64,000 nucleotides of DNA from Straminergon stramineum (GCA_963920665.1 OY987263.1:19269430-19333429), one strand, 5' to 3'; shown: positions 1 through 13,540, counted from the stretch's first letter. Notes: generated by a model not told the origin, from the letters alone. Program-made: numbers and translations.

Positions 1-719
1 TCATTTGGAAGGGGATTGAATTTTCTATTTCTTTTTTGAACTTCAAAAAAAGTTGTTTAAATTGTGCCAAAAAATGAGGTTTTAGTAAAACTTGAAAAAA
101 TTCTTAGGATGTTATCTTTCTTCACAAGACGTTAAATCATCCATTTCAAATGGGCCGACATTGATGAGGCATGACATCACATTTACCTCACTTTTCTTCA
201 AAAGTCATTCATGTTTTGTGTTTTGATTTGAGAAGACAACTCTTTATATACATTTTGGGTGGTAGGAGGGAAAACAAACAATGTGGGATATATGAATAGT
301 TCATAGTTTAAAAGAAGACCTTAGAACCCTAACCCACCGCCCTAAACCCTTAAACTGCCGTCCTAGGAAGGATGTGGTTAGTCATCCTCCTCCTTACTTT
401 AGTAGGGGTCACGGTCCTGCAAGGTTGCGGTCCTGTAGAGTTGAGGTCCTATGCGGTCGACGTCTTGCAACCTAAGCCTACGGCCAGGTCTGATGGTCAA
501 AGCCCGGGACCTTGTCAAGCCACATCAGTTGGGCCCACTTTTGTAGGCACGATTCAACATCCAGCTTACATAACAGCCAAGCTATTAGGTTAGTCAAATG
601 AAGAGTTGTTTAGTCCTTTGACCAAGAAAAATTTCAAAAGTTTTCATCCTAGCTTTGTTTTTGCAATATCATTTTAACCCTTAAAAGTGCACCACAGTCG
701 TTTTGGGTCCAATAAGTGA
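1..719. other. AT-rich intergenic DNA
   Basis: No gene is supported here. A short C-rich tract near 326-360 carries degenerate CCCTAA/CCCTAAA motifs, resembling decayed plant telomere repeats. Short open frames lack any recognisable domain or splice context. Confidence 0.5.
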
Positions 720-721
720 CA

Positions 722-1218
722 AAGGATCCTTCTAAGGTAAAACAACCCCTTATGGACCTTTTACCCATTGTGGACTCCTAAGAATGACCCCATTATGGTT
801 TTCTTTTAGTTATTGAGATTTGGGCCACATTCAATGTTTTAGCTACCTAGAATGGAGTAATTAGTGACCATAATAGGAACTTTAAGTTTTTTAGTGTTAG
901 TTCATTGTAGGAAGTGCCTTTTTCAGTTCTTCTATGTTAAAAAATATTGTGACCACAATAGGTAAGTAAGATGAATGTTATGGATCAATTTTGGTTGGTT
1001 TTAGGGTAGTCTACAAACTCTTTTAGGTTGTGATGGGCTAAACACTTCAAAAATTCATAACAAATTCACACTTTGTCAAAAAAAATATAGTTTCAAATGT
1101 TCTCACCATTTCTATCACTTGACTTTCTCTAGAAAAAAAGTAAAAAAATTCAGAAATGACAAGAGGGCAAATCCCCCATTTGGTCCATAATGGGTTGTTT
1201 TACCTTATGTAGGATAGA
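722..1218. repeat. Inverted-repeat (MITE-like) element, ~490 bp
   Basis: Positions 736-758 and 1181-1203 are near-perfect inverted copies sharing the core GGTAAAACAACC. A weaker match extends outward on both sides. The size, the lack of coding capacity and the paired inverted ends fit a non-autonomous DNA transposon. The exact ends and target duplication could not be fixed, so the superfamily is unknown. Confidence 0.5.
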
Positions 1219-1581
1219 AGTGCAACTCTTCATTCTCAGAGTTTTGTGTGAAAAGGGAAAGTCTTGTGCAATAGTTTGACTTCGAATGAATGTTTTTGCA
1301 TTTTTTTAAGCCAATGAATTACATATTACTAAAAGGGAGGATTTCCACTATCACTAGTCCATCTTGTCTTGGTTAAAAAATTAACTTGGAAACGTTGAAG
1401 AGGCCCTAAAGTATATGGTGGATGGCTTTCCAAAATTAGTGTAGAAATGAAGAATGCATCTATTGGTTAATAAATGAAATCATTTTTGGCAAAGTATGTA
1501 CCTTGGTGATAGGTGTGATTCTTTGGGTTAAATCTTCAAATTTTTAGAAACACTATAAGCCCCCTATGTTCTAGGTGATGG

Positions 1582-1715
1582 ATTTTAGATGACATTAAAT
1601 GCAAGGATCTGTGTTTTTATGTCAATAATGATGTCCAATGTAACATTTTGATGTAACTTAGGATGTTATTGTTGACATAAAAACATAGTTCCTTGCATTT
1701 AAAGTCACCTAAAAT
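1582..1715. repeat. Fold-back inverted repeat (55-bp arms)
   Basis: The arms 1582-1636 and 1661-1715 are reverse complements over 55 bases with roughly eight mismatches, separated by 24 bases. Transcribed from either strand this would form a long imperfect hairpin. It may be a small MITE or a source of small RNAs. No gene is associated. Confidence 0.65.
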
Positions 1716-4700
1716 TTGTCAACTCAGACATAAAAAAACTCTAGTTTCTTATAGAAGAAATTATCTTTTCGTAAAAAATTATAGATAAGAAAAAAGTATC
1801 CTTGATATTTACAACATTGGTCAAATAAATATTTATTTAGCAACAATGTGCTTATCCTACTCTTCATTTTAGGTAGTAGAAAAAAAACTTGTAGAGAATC
1901 ATAGAAGGAAAATTGTTTCTATTTTGATGGTATACTAAACTATAGGTTGTCAAATAGAAAAAATTCACTTAGTGTGATAGTCAATCTCTAAAGAATTGCC
2001 ATTGCAACAACATGTGTAGTAGACATATTATTTTCATAAGAGAAAAAATAAATTACAACAAATTCAATCATAGTTATCAATGGTAGACAATAAATTGATG
2101 AACAAATAATTAGCTATTTCAGTTTCTTGATTTTCCCTAAAAATTATGGAATACATGTTGTTTAGATTCTTTCTACATAAAACCAATAATTCTTTCAAGT
2201 CTTATCCATTTCGAGACTTTTAAGATTTTATGTTGATTCTTCATTAAAATTTTTGAATTTGATCTTCAATATCAAGTATAGTGTAGAATGAAAGAGGTTG
2301 GTAATGACACCTTTATAAGTTGAAGAATTTTGAATTCAAGTGCATGATCTCTAGGTACTTCATAAAGACCTCTTTAGAACCTTCAAAATTTTCTTTTTGA
2401 ATCAATTTTCTTTAATCATATTTTTCAAAGATGAAAATACTGTGAAATTCAATATCTTGATTGTGACAAGTTAAAATCTTGTGATAACTCACTCATATAT
2501 ATTCCTTTCTTGAGTGTTATAGGAATCAACTTTCTATTATTTTATTCCAAAGTATTCATATTTTTAAAATAAATCTAAAACCACAAGGTGAATTATATTT
2601 TAATTGGCCTTGCAAATAATGAAAAATGAAAAAAAAAATCAATTTTTTGGATATTTAATGAAAGGTATAAGATTTGTTATAAGCATTGAAAAATTGTGTT
2701 TTAAATTTTCAATATTTTCTAGTGTTGTAAATTTTATTATTAAGATAGTATATGGATGATTACATGCTTAAATTTGTTGCCTTTTCAATAATTATAATAT
2801 TGAAATTACATGATTAGCCAATCCAAAAAAATCCAATGGTAAAAATCTAAAAATTTTATTTCGATAAAAATTTCAAATTTCAAATGCTTCAAATAGATTT
2901 GAAATACATTTATAATATTTGACTATCATATGAATTTCTAATCTTAATACTAATTCATTCTCCTTTTACAATAACTTCAAAAAGTTTACAAGAACCATAA
3001 TCTATAGCACATCTAAGTTTATTTTTATACTCACTTGGACATTTAGGGGTAGAAGATCTCGTACAAAATTATCTTGCATCCAAACTAATTCCAAGTAATG
3101 ACGAGATAATTGCCATTTATATTGATATTATCTACCTTCAAAAGGAGACATCAAGGGCACACTAATTCATCATGCATGTAACGCTAATAAATTTGTTACA
3201 CTATTTTTAAACTAGTGCATATTATACAAATATTGTATTTTTCTAATTTCTACTCATAAAGTGGTAGAAAGATTGGTTTGCAAGTGATACTAGTTGTGTG
3301 CCTTTCCTAATACAATAAAGCAATGTAATCCTTACTATGTGCATTTGTGGGCCGTGACTATTCACACTACTCCAATGGACTCTACATTAATGATGTTCTC
3401 TAGCCCAACATTATTATGATTGTTATACACTTATAATTATATATTGAAGTATAAATTATTATAAATTCCTATATCTTAATCTGAAATTTTCAAAAGAGTC
3501 ATTTTCTTACATATTTTTGTAGCATGTAAACACCTACATTGTACAAAATTCAATGTTTTCTTGGCAAATTTTCCTTCTAGAATTTTGTTGTTGCTCTTTT
3601 CATTCTAGAGTCCCAAGGCTTTTTTTGTCAATAAACACTCAAAATTTCCATTTGTAGTGCAAAGAGTGAAAAATGGAAATTGCAAGATCTTGCAATAGAC
3701 TTGTATCAGAATGTATGGCAACATATTAACCCTGGCCTAAAGTTCCTTGACTATGTGTTCACCAAAAATGCTCCCAAACTGCCACTTCTAGTACAAGTAT
3801 TAAAATTTAGAAAAAAACTTTTTTGGACACATATAACCATAGGATGTTGTTGTACTCTAGTTTGAGAAGATGTGGAAAAAATTTCAGAGATTTCCACTAT
3901 GTGGATTGCAAGATATTAGCATTTGAAGTGACAAAAATCCTTTTTTTGGCATGTGAAAAACCGGACAGCACCACTTCACAAGGTCACATTTGCAAGTAAA
4001 AATGTCCAAAATGGTGGTGCATCTTTGGATTCATTCCTCAAGGCTAGTTGGCTACATGCTTGAAAATTTTTAGATCATTTGGAATTGTACAACATATAGG
4101 AAAAAATAGTAAGTAGGAAGAAGGAGAAAATGAATCAAAATACTAAATCGTTAAGAATTTTCTTATGAAATTGAAAAATTCCAATCCCAATGATTTTCAT
4201 GTTATAATAAACAATCTACATCCTATGATTTTATTTTCTTCAAAAAATATTGAAAATTGCATGAGTTAAATAAAGGACTTCAAAGTTTACTTTAGAATAG
4301 AGATTCCATAACTACCCGCAAACTTAAACTCCTCATAAGTGTCATCTCATTGATCAACATGGAATAATTCAAAGCTTTCTATGTATATACAAATCTTAGA
4401 TACCAATTTCAAATGTGTATTTTTGAAAAAGAAAATGATTTTTTCTTGTCTACTCAAGATGCCCAAATTGAAAAACGAACAACATTTTGCATCATAACTT
4501 TTCACCTTTATACTTAAATGAAATGAAATTTAGAACTTATGGAAGATATTTCTCATCCAAACCTTGTAAAAAAGTTTAGCCTAAATAAGTCAAATCTCCC
4601 AAGCCGAGCCTTGAAGTGCTTAATGCATCATAATTTTTCACTTGTATATTCAAATGAAATGAAATTCAACACCCACGGAAGATATTCCTCATCTACACCT

Positions 4701-5850
4701 TGTAAAAAATTGAGTCTAAACAAGTCAAATCTCTGCTCACATATACCTACCCCCAAAAGTTATGTTACCCAAAACACAAGGCTGGGCCTTTAGGGGTTAG
4801 GAAATTTCTTGCACATAGATTATAATATTTTTGCATTCAAAGTAAAGCCATTAACCTTTGGAGTGCACATGATGAAGCATAAGCTTTAGGAGTTTGTAGT
4901 ACATGTTAGAAAATGTCCTAATATATTCAAAAAGTCTATATGGATGACCCATGTGAAGGTCAAAGTTCATTCTCTCCAATTCAAAGGTAGCCCACCTTTA
5001 CTTTGCTTCATAGCCCCGTAACTCTCACATACTAATTCCAAACTAGTTGAATGATATTTCTATAGAAAGATAACACAAACATCTACTAACCCTCTAAATT
5101 TCACTCAAAACTAAGATATTGTCTGACTTTTATAGCTAGTCAAAATTTTCTACTTTCAAAACAAAAGCAACTCCTCACCACTTCACTCCCAAGCTCATAA
5201 CTTTGTCATAATAACTCCAAACTAAGAGAGTGATAACTTTTTGGAAAGTTAACATCTTAATACATAAACACTCCAAATATTAAAAAAAAACAAAACCTCT
5301 TCACCGAATAGTTATAAGCCCTTGATGTTTCTGCCCCCCCTCTCCATAACAATCACCCCTCTCTTACCTCCTCAAGCATAACTTTCACATAAAAACTCCA
5401 AATGGAGTGAATGATAGGTTTTTGGAACTAAAAAAAATATGATGAACAACCTCCCAAAGTTTCATAATCAAATGTTTGTACATCGTTTGCAATTTCTCAC
5501 CAAACCCACAACTCAACTCAAAAAAACTCAAAACAACTATGTAGGTGGAGAAGGCCGCCCTTCTCTTCTTATCTTCCTTCTAAAAAGACACATCAACCCA
5601 TGTTTAGCCACATGGGCATCATGTTCTACCTATTGGTTGACTCATTTTCCCCAATAACTCCAACTCAACATCCTACATAGGCTACAAATCATCAAAATAA
5701 TATAAAAGAAGGGTAAAATAATCTCTACCCTTCTTTTTTCTACAACATAGCCAAACTAATTTCTTTCTAACCTTTTTTTAATGGATAAAGGGTAGAAAAA
5801 TAAATCAAGAGAGGGTCTTACAATCACAACCAAAGGTATAAAACCCTCAA
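1716..5850. other. AT-rich repeat-derived DNA without recognisable genes
   Basis: Very AT-rich sequence with only short open frames of low-complexity composition. It contains a direct repeat at about 4489-4735 (listed separately). A solo transposon-like end reading GGGCCTTTAGGGGTTA lies near 4783-4798 and resembles the ends of the TTAA-flanked MITEs elsewhere in the window. No intron/exon structure or domain was recognised. Confidence 0.4.
4489..4735. repeat. Direct duplication, ~136-bp period
   Basis: Two diverged tandem units begin near 4489 and 4625. Both run from GCATCATAA through AAATGAAATGAAATT, GGAAGATAT and CTTGTAAAAAA to AGTCAAATCTC. This looks like an old local duplication inside non-coding DNA. 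Confidence 0.6.
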
Positions 5851-5852
5851 CA

Positions 5853-5945
5853 ATCAACAATTGGTCACCGAGTCATAGACTTGGTTGTCAAAGTCCATTG
5901 AAGGCCACCCCTCCAGTTTGGGTTCGAGTCCCAATGAACCCATTG
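5853..5945 (+). repeat. tRNA-derived SINE-like remnant
   Basis: GGTTCGAGTCC near 5930 fits the Pol III B-box consensus. A weak A-box-like stretch lies upstream, around TGGTCACCGAG near 5862. No cloverleaf can be built, so this is more likely a SINE head or chance similarity than a working tRNA gene. Confidence 0.25.
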
Positions 5946-8900
5946 AGTGCCATAAGTGGTCCGCGACCTAGCACTTGCTAGTGAGAATAAGAAATAAGCA
6001 GTTAATCAACCACCTACCCACCTCCCTTTCAACTCATGACAAGATGTAGTGAACCCAAGATTTGTTAACAAACTCTAGAACTCACCAGCATTGAAATAAG
6101 TCGTGATTTTCACCATGACCCCACCTTTTTCTAACTTTAATCCCTTCCTTTATAAGGTTCTTTATTCAAACCCAAGCAAATGCAATACGAAGCAATAGTT
6201 TTATATGGTATACATATTTTTATCACAACAACAAGCTTATGGCAAATCCTAAAATTCAGGATTTCACCAATTGATACCTACACACAAATAGAGACAATTG
6301 ATAGCAACCTAAGGATGAATCCATGTACAAGCTTCATGGAATGAGCCAGATTTGTGAAAGAATTTGTAAACCCCTATTTTGTCACCGGGGACTCATTTAT
6401 CTTTTTTTAAATTTTTTTGCGAAAATAAATGTGGAAAATAGTACACACACACCCCCCAAAAAAAAGAGTGTAAAACCAAAATAGGTGTGTTACATGCCAC
6501 TATAGTATTTGGTCATATTTTGAGAGTTTTTATTAATTAGATTCAAATTTCACTTGTAAATAGGTTAGAACCTAACCAATTGTGGTAATTACGAGTTATG
6601 AACATATTAGGCTTAAAATCCCACATAGAAAGGACATTGCTTGGCTAATATTGGTTGAGGGAACTCTGGTGGGGCACATAGGTCAATTCTTGGAGATAGG
6701 TTCCAGTTTCCCCATTTCATCGATGAAATAGTGGAACCCCAATTATTGGCTTGCAGATGTTAAAAATACCAAGACAGGACCATGGAGGAATTTTTGGTCC
6801 AAAGAAGGTGACTTAGGGTTAAAACCATGCGTAGAAAACAACAGTGAAGTCGGTTTGCCAAGATTCCCTGACCATCGATAATAAAATAAGAGGGTGGATT
6901 TTATTCCCCCTAGGCCGATGTGTAGAATAAAAATATGAGCCTGTAAATGTGTTTTGGGATTCCATGGGAGGTTCTACAAAAAGTTTCTAAATTTTCTGAT
7001 AGTCAGAAGATGCTTCTCCGGACAGTCAACTATTCAAACCTACGATGGAAAACTCCTAAAATTTCTTCAGATGGTGGTAAAATCTCACTAAAAATTAGAA
7101 TAGCTTCTTTTATGTTAATAAGACACTCCAACAAGTTTCAAGACATTCCGATAGTTAGAGGAACCCGAACTTGCAAGATTCCTCAACCATTGACAAAATT
7201 TAAAGATTATGGTGGAGTTGACTAGTGGATTGAGAGCATACAAAAGTGGAATGGGATCAAAGATAGGTCTTTTTTTACTCCCCCAAACCTAATTAAGAGC
7301 CTAGGCTAGTTACTTTTTTCAAAAAAGTCAAACTCCCAAAGTTGGATTTTTAATCGTTTTTGGTGTTAAGTTGGCATTAGGTTTTATTGAAATTTTGAAG
7401 TTAGAAAAAGGGTTTGGGGATTGTCTAAGTCTAAAAATGGCCTTCTGAAACCAATGGTGCAATCCGTTTGTGATTTGGAGTTAATCTCCAAAAGTTAGAA
7501 AATGGACCAGCTTAGAAAGTCAAAATTAGTAAATTAAGATGGAAATTCTAATTGATAAGATTACCATGTTGAAATGAAAGGAGGTGGGTGCCCTTGAAAG
7601 AGTATATAAGGGCACTCATTCTTCTCTCAAATCACCCCTTTTAGCCATTATTTTGACTTTGTAAATACGTTGGTCCATTAATTGTGAACTTTGGGCCATT
7701 TTTGAGTCAAAGTTGTAAACGTGGTGTTTTGAGCATTTCAAGTTCCTTTTGTTTCTCTTTTGTAAGCTTTGAAGGACATTGGGGTCCCTTCAAGTCTTGT
7801 TTGTTGTCCTTGTATTGTTTTTTTAAGTTCTTGGCAGAAATTTAGTAGTATTTTATTGTACTAACTCTTACTTTAGTACATTTGTTGTTCATTCAAGTTC
7901 TTGTTTAGAATTTGAGCATTGTGCACTAACTCTAGAGGATTCTTCCCTAATGACTGATGATGTCGCTTAGGGAAAACCTCTAACTTGTTATGTTTATGAT
8001 TTTTGTACTAATTTTTGTACTAACAATCTTGATTCATCCTCCTTTAATTTTCTTTTGTCAAAATCTTTGTGTGTTATTTTCCGTATTTAACATTACATGG
8101 CAAAACTTTGACTTTGATTTTTAGAATTAGATAGAAATTTAGTGGACTTTGGAGGAATGCGGCGGAGCTTTGAACTCCAAGTTTAAAAATTCTATATTAG
8201 TTTGTCAAAAGTTTTCAACCACGGCAAAACTTTGAACCTTAGAGTCGTAGAAAAATACCTCAGAAACAAGATTGTTAGAAAGTTCACCCAATTAATATCC
8301 AAAAAATCTCATCAAATTCTCTTTCTCACAAATTCTCTAGTTCTATGGGAATGTAGAGGAATTAGTGGTTATAGAAGTTTCATTGAAAAAGTTGAAAAAT
8401 GAAAATAAATAAAAACCAAACCAACAAACAAGACAAAGGCGGAGACTCCTAGAGGCCAGAAGCTCCACCAGGCAGGCTGCCAAGAGCCCTTGTTAAGCAA
8501 AAGCAAAGCCTGTTGAGGGAGCCCCTAATAGAGGCAAGGGAGCCCCGGCTAGGTGGCAGACAGGGAGCCCCGCTTGTGGAGTTGTAGGGAGTTGGGGAGG
8601 AGTTAATTACCTCCCCACTCAAGATTTTTTAAATTTTTGTTCGTTTTCTTTTTAATTTCAGACTAGGGTAGAGAGAAATGTAGACTAAATCTAGGGAGAA
8701 TAGAAGAGAGGAAGAATAGAGAGTTATAAAAACAAAAACAAAACAAAACAAGTTTTAAGTAGAATTAAAATAGGTTAGCTATAGGAATAGGTTGAGAAGG
8801 AAAATCATCATAGTTTGGAAAGAAATAGCAACAAATATTAATCTCACCACTCTTTCTCTCATAGAATTTGTAGCAATCGCACAAAAGAAATTTAGAGGTT

Positions 8901-9815
8901 ACAAACTTAAAGTTGAGTGATAGAATGAAGAAGGAATACAAAAATTTGAGTTTAGATAAAAATTAAATAGAAATCAAAGAAATTTTAGAGAAACGAGTAG
9001 AACCATAGAAAATAGGATAGATTAGAAAGTTGCCTTGATTTAGTGAAAATCTTATTAAAAATCATATCCTTCCAAGTGAACTTGCAGAATAGAATAAGCA
9101 AATTTAAATAGTGAGAAGGGATAGAAAAATCTCTGGTAGCTATATTCTACCAACTTGTAATTAAAATCTATTCTTCAAGTTGTAGGCAAAAAATGGCAAA
9201 TGAAGGAGAACTCGATGATCTATACAACAACGTGTCAAATAACTTCTACAATGAGGTAAATTGTTAAATAATCTAAATTTTATTAATTTTCAAAGTAGGT
9301 CAATTAATACAATTTTAGTAGAAAAGCCCTATGTTGTTTAAGACTAATCTTTGTGAATATTTTTGTTTCTAATAAATTTTTTGAACTTAGGATTTAGGAA
9401 AGAGTCCATTGCTTGAAAGGCTTAATAGACAATGCTTAGGCACCCATTAGGAAATAAATTAAGACAAAATAAAAAAAACCTGTTGTGCAAGTTGTTTACT
9501 ATGGGTGGGTAAATAAACACTCACAGAATCCAAGGCAATAAGCAAGGGTAATGTGGTGAATGATGATTGGTTCCTTTTGTTTTTTTATTTTTTATTCCCT
9601 TATGATGCCATTGTAAACTTAAACTATAATCAAATGAATTACACTATCCTTTTGTTTGGAAAAGTCAAATGTGTCGTCTAGTCTATATGCATGGAAATCT
9701 TTTGGTGAGGAGAAGTTAGGGAGAAATTTTTGCATGACTAAAGGAATTTGAGCATAGAGCCTAATTTTTGCATTTTGGGGGCAAGTGCAGAAGTGCTGTT
9801 GAAATTGAGTCCGAA
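5946..9815. other. Repeat-rich DNA, no supported gene
   Basis: No domain was recognised in any frame. A GC-rich island at about 8440-8585 stands out from the AT-rich surroundings and contains several copies of GGGAGCCC. Open frames at 6947-7225 and 8202-8402 show no protein-family features. Confidence 0.4.
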
Positions 9816-9819
9816 TTAA

Positions 9820-10399
9820 CCTCTAAAGGACTGAGGCACATTTTGGGCTGAAATTGTCAAAAACTACCACTTTTTAGGGTAGCAAGAAAAAAATGAAAAA
9901 ATATATATTTTTTCGAAATTCAGCCATACAAATTTGTAAGAGACTTCTTTGGGAACATGTGGAAATCTTTTTAGAAACTTTGACAGCATAGATTGAAAGA
10001 CTATAACGTTTGAAGTTAGGTGAAAAAGTTTTTTTCCAACCTTGCCCGATAAGGCTTGCAAACTTTAACTCCTTTTAGAATGAGATTCTTACACTAAACA
10101 TGGTTATTTTTTTTGACATATGCATCTTGTATCATGTAATCTACACACACGCCAAATTTCAAAGTCATAGGAAGAGTTTTTCACATGCTGCTCGAAGCTG
10201 CCCGAGCTGCCTGCAAAGTTCAAGGCAACATAACTTTTGATTTGGACACCGGATCGAAAAAAAATTAGATTTTTAGAAAGGGGGGGTACATAATTGCACA
10301 TTATATCCAAATTTCATGAAAATCTGACCAAAAACGACTTCATAGGAACCTACCCGAGATTTCTTGCGTATGTTGAATGGACACTTGGTCCTTTAGGGG
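9820..10399. mobile_element. TTAA-flanked MITE, copy 1 (580 bp)
   Basis: The element begins CCTCTAAAGGACTGAGG and ends GGTCCTTTAGGGG. It is flanked on both sides by TTAA (9816-9819 and 10400-10403). A second copy of exactly the same length lies at 28620-29199 and is alignable throughout, which confirms the borders. It has no coding capacity. TTAA target duplication with ends starting CCC is the hallmark of the piggyBac superfamily, so this is inferred to be a piggyBac-like MITE. A PIF/Harbinger reading with a 3-base TWA duplication is the alternative. Confidence 0.8.
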
Positions 10400-10403
10400 T
10401 TAA

Positions 10404-13024
10404 GGTTGGGCTTAGGGTGTGATTAAATGGGAACAAAAATGTTAAATGCTTAGAATGGGGTGGAGGATGTTTTAGCATTAAATCCATGAATGAAGGTGTG
10501 ATGCACAATTGGGTGTCCATGTAAGTGAGAATTTTAGTCTTTGATGTGGAGGAAAAATTGTGCTGGAATTAATTTTTCAGAATCCAATTTTGCTTATTTT
10601 GGGTTGTAATTGCCAATTTTGGAGGGATGTAGGCCTAGAAGATTGCCATAACCTCTTACATCATGGGCTAGGATGATTTGGGGATTTTAAAACACTTAAT
10701 TAGTTGAATTAAGGGTTCTACCTTTTTTTACTTAAGATTGTTTAGGGTTACATTTACCAAAAAATGCAATTAGGAGTCCATCGCTTAGAAGGCAATCTAG
10801 GTTAGAGTCACATATACTCCCTACTAGAACAAAACTATAGACATAGAATTAGGGTTTTAGGGATTTTCTTTGTAACTTTTTCAAGGCTCCCAATGGTGGG
10901 TGTTAGTTATCAAGACTCACCTCCCATGAGAGATGAAGTCTCACCACTCTAAATCATTCCTTTGGACAAGAAGCTTACCCCACTTCAAAAATCAAGAAAC
11001 GCACTATAAAAAAGCAACTATCCACAATGACTTGTCTTCAATGACTGTAACACAACAATGATTGCAAAATGACTACTACAATCATTGTGGACCAATCATT
11101 TTTACCCTTATTTTTTTGAAGTGATGCTAGCCACATCATGTCGGAGTTGAAGTCTAGGGAGAGCAAGTCTTGAAAATTGATAAGCCCCAATGAGTCTAGA
11201 AAGTGAAGCAAAATGTGGTCATCCCTGAAATCACTTATAATTCAATCCCAATCAATTCAATTTCGGTTTGTTGTAATTTAACACCTCTTCTTTGTCTACT
11301 AGGATAAAAAAATTCAGCAACAATCCTCCATAGGTTCTACTATAGCAATAGGATTGCACAACCATTATTTCAATGAAGATCTAACCATCTTTGAACATGA
11401 CTGTACAAAATGCAAAAATGTATTTACGTACTCTTTGAAGTCCCTAACATGACCACCTAGACTCCTATTGAGAAAATAACTTTGAAAAGCCTATATCATA
11501 ACTTCCACTAGGTAGTTATCAACTTGGAAAAGCCCAATACTTGACATGAACGTATCCATACCAAGTGGTCAAGAATGTTACAACATTACCATTGTGTCTA
11601 GTATCTATATTTGTAAACTTGATACCTTATCAATTTAGTCAGTTTTAGAATGATTTTTTCCAAATTTGTCAAATGGCCTTCTTATATCTGATTCTGGAAA
11701 AAACCCATTCTATTTGAAGAAGTGAATTGAGATTAGGCTAATTAACCCCTAAATGCCCAAGGCTTGTTTAGGGCTTCTTGAAATTTGTTCTAAATTGAAC
11801 AAAAAGTCAACATTTTCATAAGTTATACCAATTTTTTTTGAATTGTAATTGTCAAGGTTGTTCTATCGAATGTATTTTGGGGTTTGGGTGTTGAATTGTT
11901 CATTTGATGTCACATGTCGTAAAAGACGAGTGTCGCATATACAAGACAAATTTGACGAGTATGGAATTAGGCTTTGAAATTTTCGGGCAGGGCAGTCAAA
12001 AATTTATTCTTACGTGGTGGGTTGTCAACTGTGACATGGAAAGCCTCCACCATGTCACCATGGGTGACTGTGGGTGGGGTGTGTGCGGGTAAGTTGGGGC
12101 AACCGTGGGTCCTAAAATGAGGGCGATTGCAGGTCCAATCCAAGGCGACTACAGATCTAGGGGGGGCAAGTGTAGGTAGAAAGGGGGCGACCATAGGTCA
12201 TTTTTTGGGGGACTGCGGGTCTCAGATTCAAGACGTCTTCTAGTTCTTGATGACAAGGGCAGTTGCGTATAAGGCGACCATAGGTCAAAGGTGCCAAATA
12301 ACATGAGTTTGACTTTCCCCTCTTATAAAGTGGAGGGAAGGTGTTCAAACTTTTCAAGTACTGCTCCCCCCTTTTTTGAGGAATAACTCCAGAAAATCCT
12401 AAAACTAAGACATTCAATACTAAGTGATCAAAAGTTAATTTAGTAATAAAGAAAGCAAATTGGTTTAGGAAGTGGAGATTTGGAAAAGCACTTTTTCCTA
12501 ACATTTCATTTCTCCTTCATCCATCCTTGTGGTCATGTCAAATTGAACGTAACCATTTCCTATTTTTATTTTTGGAGGGAGTACATTTAGAGTAGACCTT
12601 CCCTTTGGGTGGAAACCATGTACAAAAAAAATATTAACAATTATCATGGGATGCATGAAGAAGAAATCTTTTTATCTACGTAAGAAGTGGTTTAAGAAAT
12701 GGAGAATTGGGGAAGCCCTTCTCCTCATCATTTCATTTTCCATCCTCCAACATAGGAATTTCAATATAGTCCTTCCCTTAATACATCAAGGGGATTTAAA
12801 ACACATTCGAAGGGGTGAATGAATATTGAATTTATTGAAGATTAAAAAGTTAGGAAATGACACTCTGAATGGTTTTTATCTTACAAGTATAAGGTTTAGG
12901 AGTTCAAACTTTTTTACGACATATAATGAAAAGCAACTCACATATATTTGTCATTTATCCATCCTAAAAAATAGAAGTACATTACTTTTGGAGTGGCATA
13001 CATGGAGAAGGTCCATGGTTTTTC
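10404..13024. other. Intergenic DNA with a GC-rich minisatellite patch
   Basis: Mostly AT-rich and non-coding. At 11751 a sequence reading TTAACCCCTAAATGCCC resembles a solo end of the TTAA-flanked MITE family. At 12040-12240 there are several degenerate copies of a GCGACTGCGGGTC-like unit, the same motif seen at 13.3-13.7 and 63.0-63.35 kb. The overlapping open frames there are products of the repeat and not genes. Confidence 0.4.
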
Positions 13025-13029
13025 TATAA

Positions 13030-13062
13030 GATTTAGGGTATAGGGTTAGGGTTTAGGGTTTG
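13030..13062 (+). repeat. Interstitial telomere-like tract
   Basis: Four consecutive degenerate units of the plant telomere repeat are visible (TTTAGGG, TATAGGG, TTAGGG, TTTAGGG). The tract is too short for a chromosome end. It is probably a fossil repair insertion or a telo-box-like motif. Confidence 0.6.
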
Positions 13063-13311
13063 GAAAACCCTCTTCAATTTGTCTAATTAGTCATACTAAA
13101 ATTTATGTATTTATAGACTGATTCTGTAGTATTAACTAACTACGAGCATTGAAGGACATGTGAGTTATAGTGTATGGAAGATGCAATTAAGCCTGACTTC
13201 ATTAGAGTTGGAGATGGCTCACATCTTGTGGTATGTTGGTTCTTGGACTGATGTGACTTTAAGATAGAGGCGACTATGGATGGGGGGCAAGTTCAAGTCC
13301 TAGGTGATCAT

Positions 13312-13540
13312 GGGTGGAGGCGAGTTCAAGTCTTGTCGTTGTTGAGCCCAATTTGGTGGAATGGGGGGTGACTTTGGGTGGGGGGTGAGTTCAGGTCTTG
13401 GGCAATTGCGGGTGGAGGCGAGTTCAAGTCTTGTTGTTGTTGAGCCCAATTTGATGGAATGGGGGGCGACTTCAAGTCTTGGGCAACTGCGGGTGGAGGC
13501 GAGTTCAAGTCTTGTTGTTGTTGAGTCCAATTTGGTTGAA
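13312..13540. repeat. GC-rich tandem minisatellite
   Basis: The unit containing GGTGGAGGCGAGTTCAAG starts at 13312, 13411 and 13492, giving periods of about 99 and 81 bases. Each copy is followed by a GTTGTTGAGCCCAATTTG-type segment. The repeat abuts the left copy of the long inverted repeat and shares its GCGACTGCGGG-like composition. Confidence 0.7.

Noticed and set aside
5853..5945. A functional tRNA gene
   Set aside because: Only a B-box match is present; no acceptor stem or anticodon arm can be formed.
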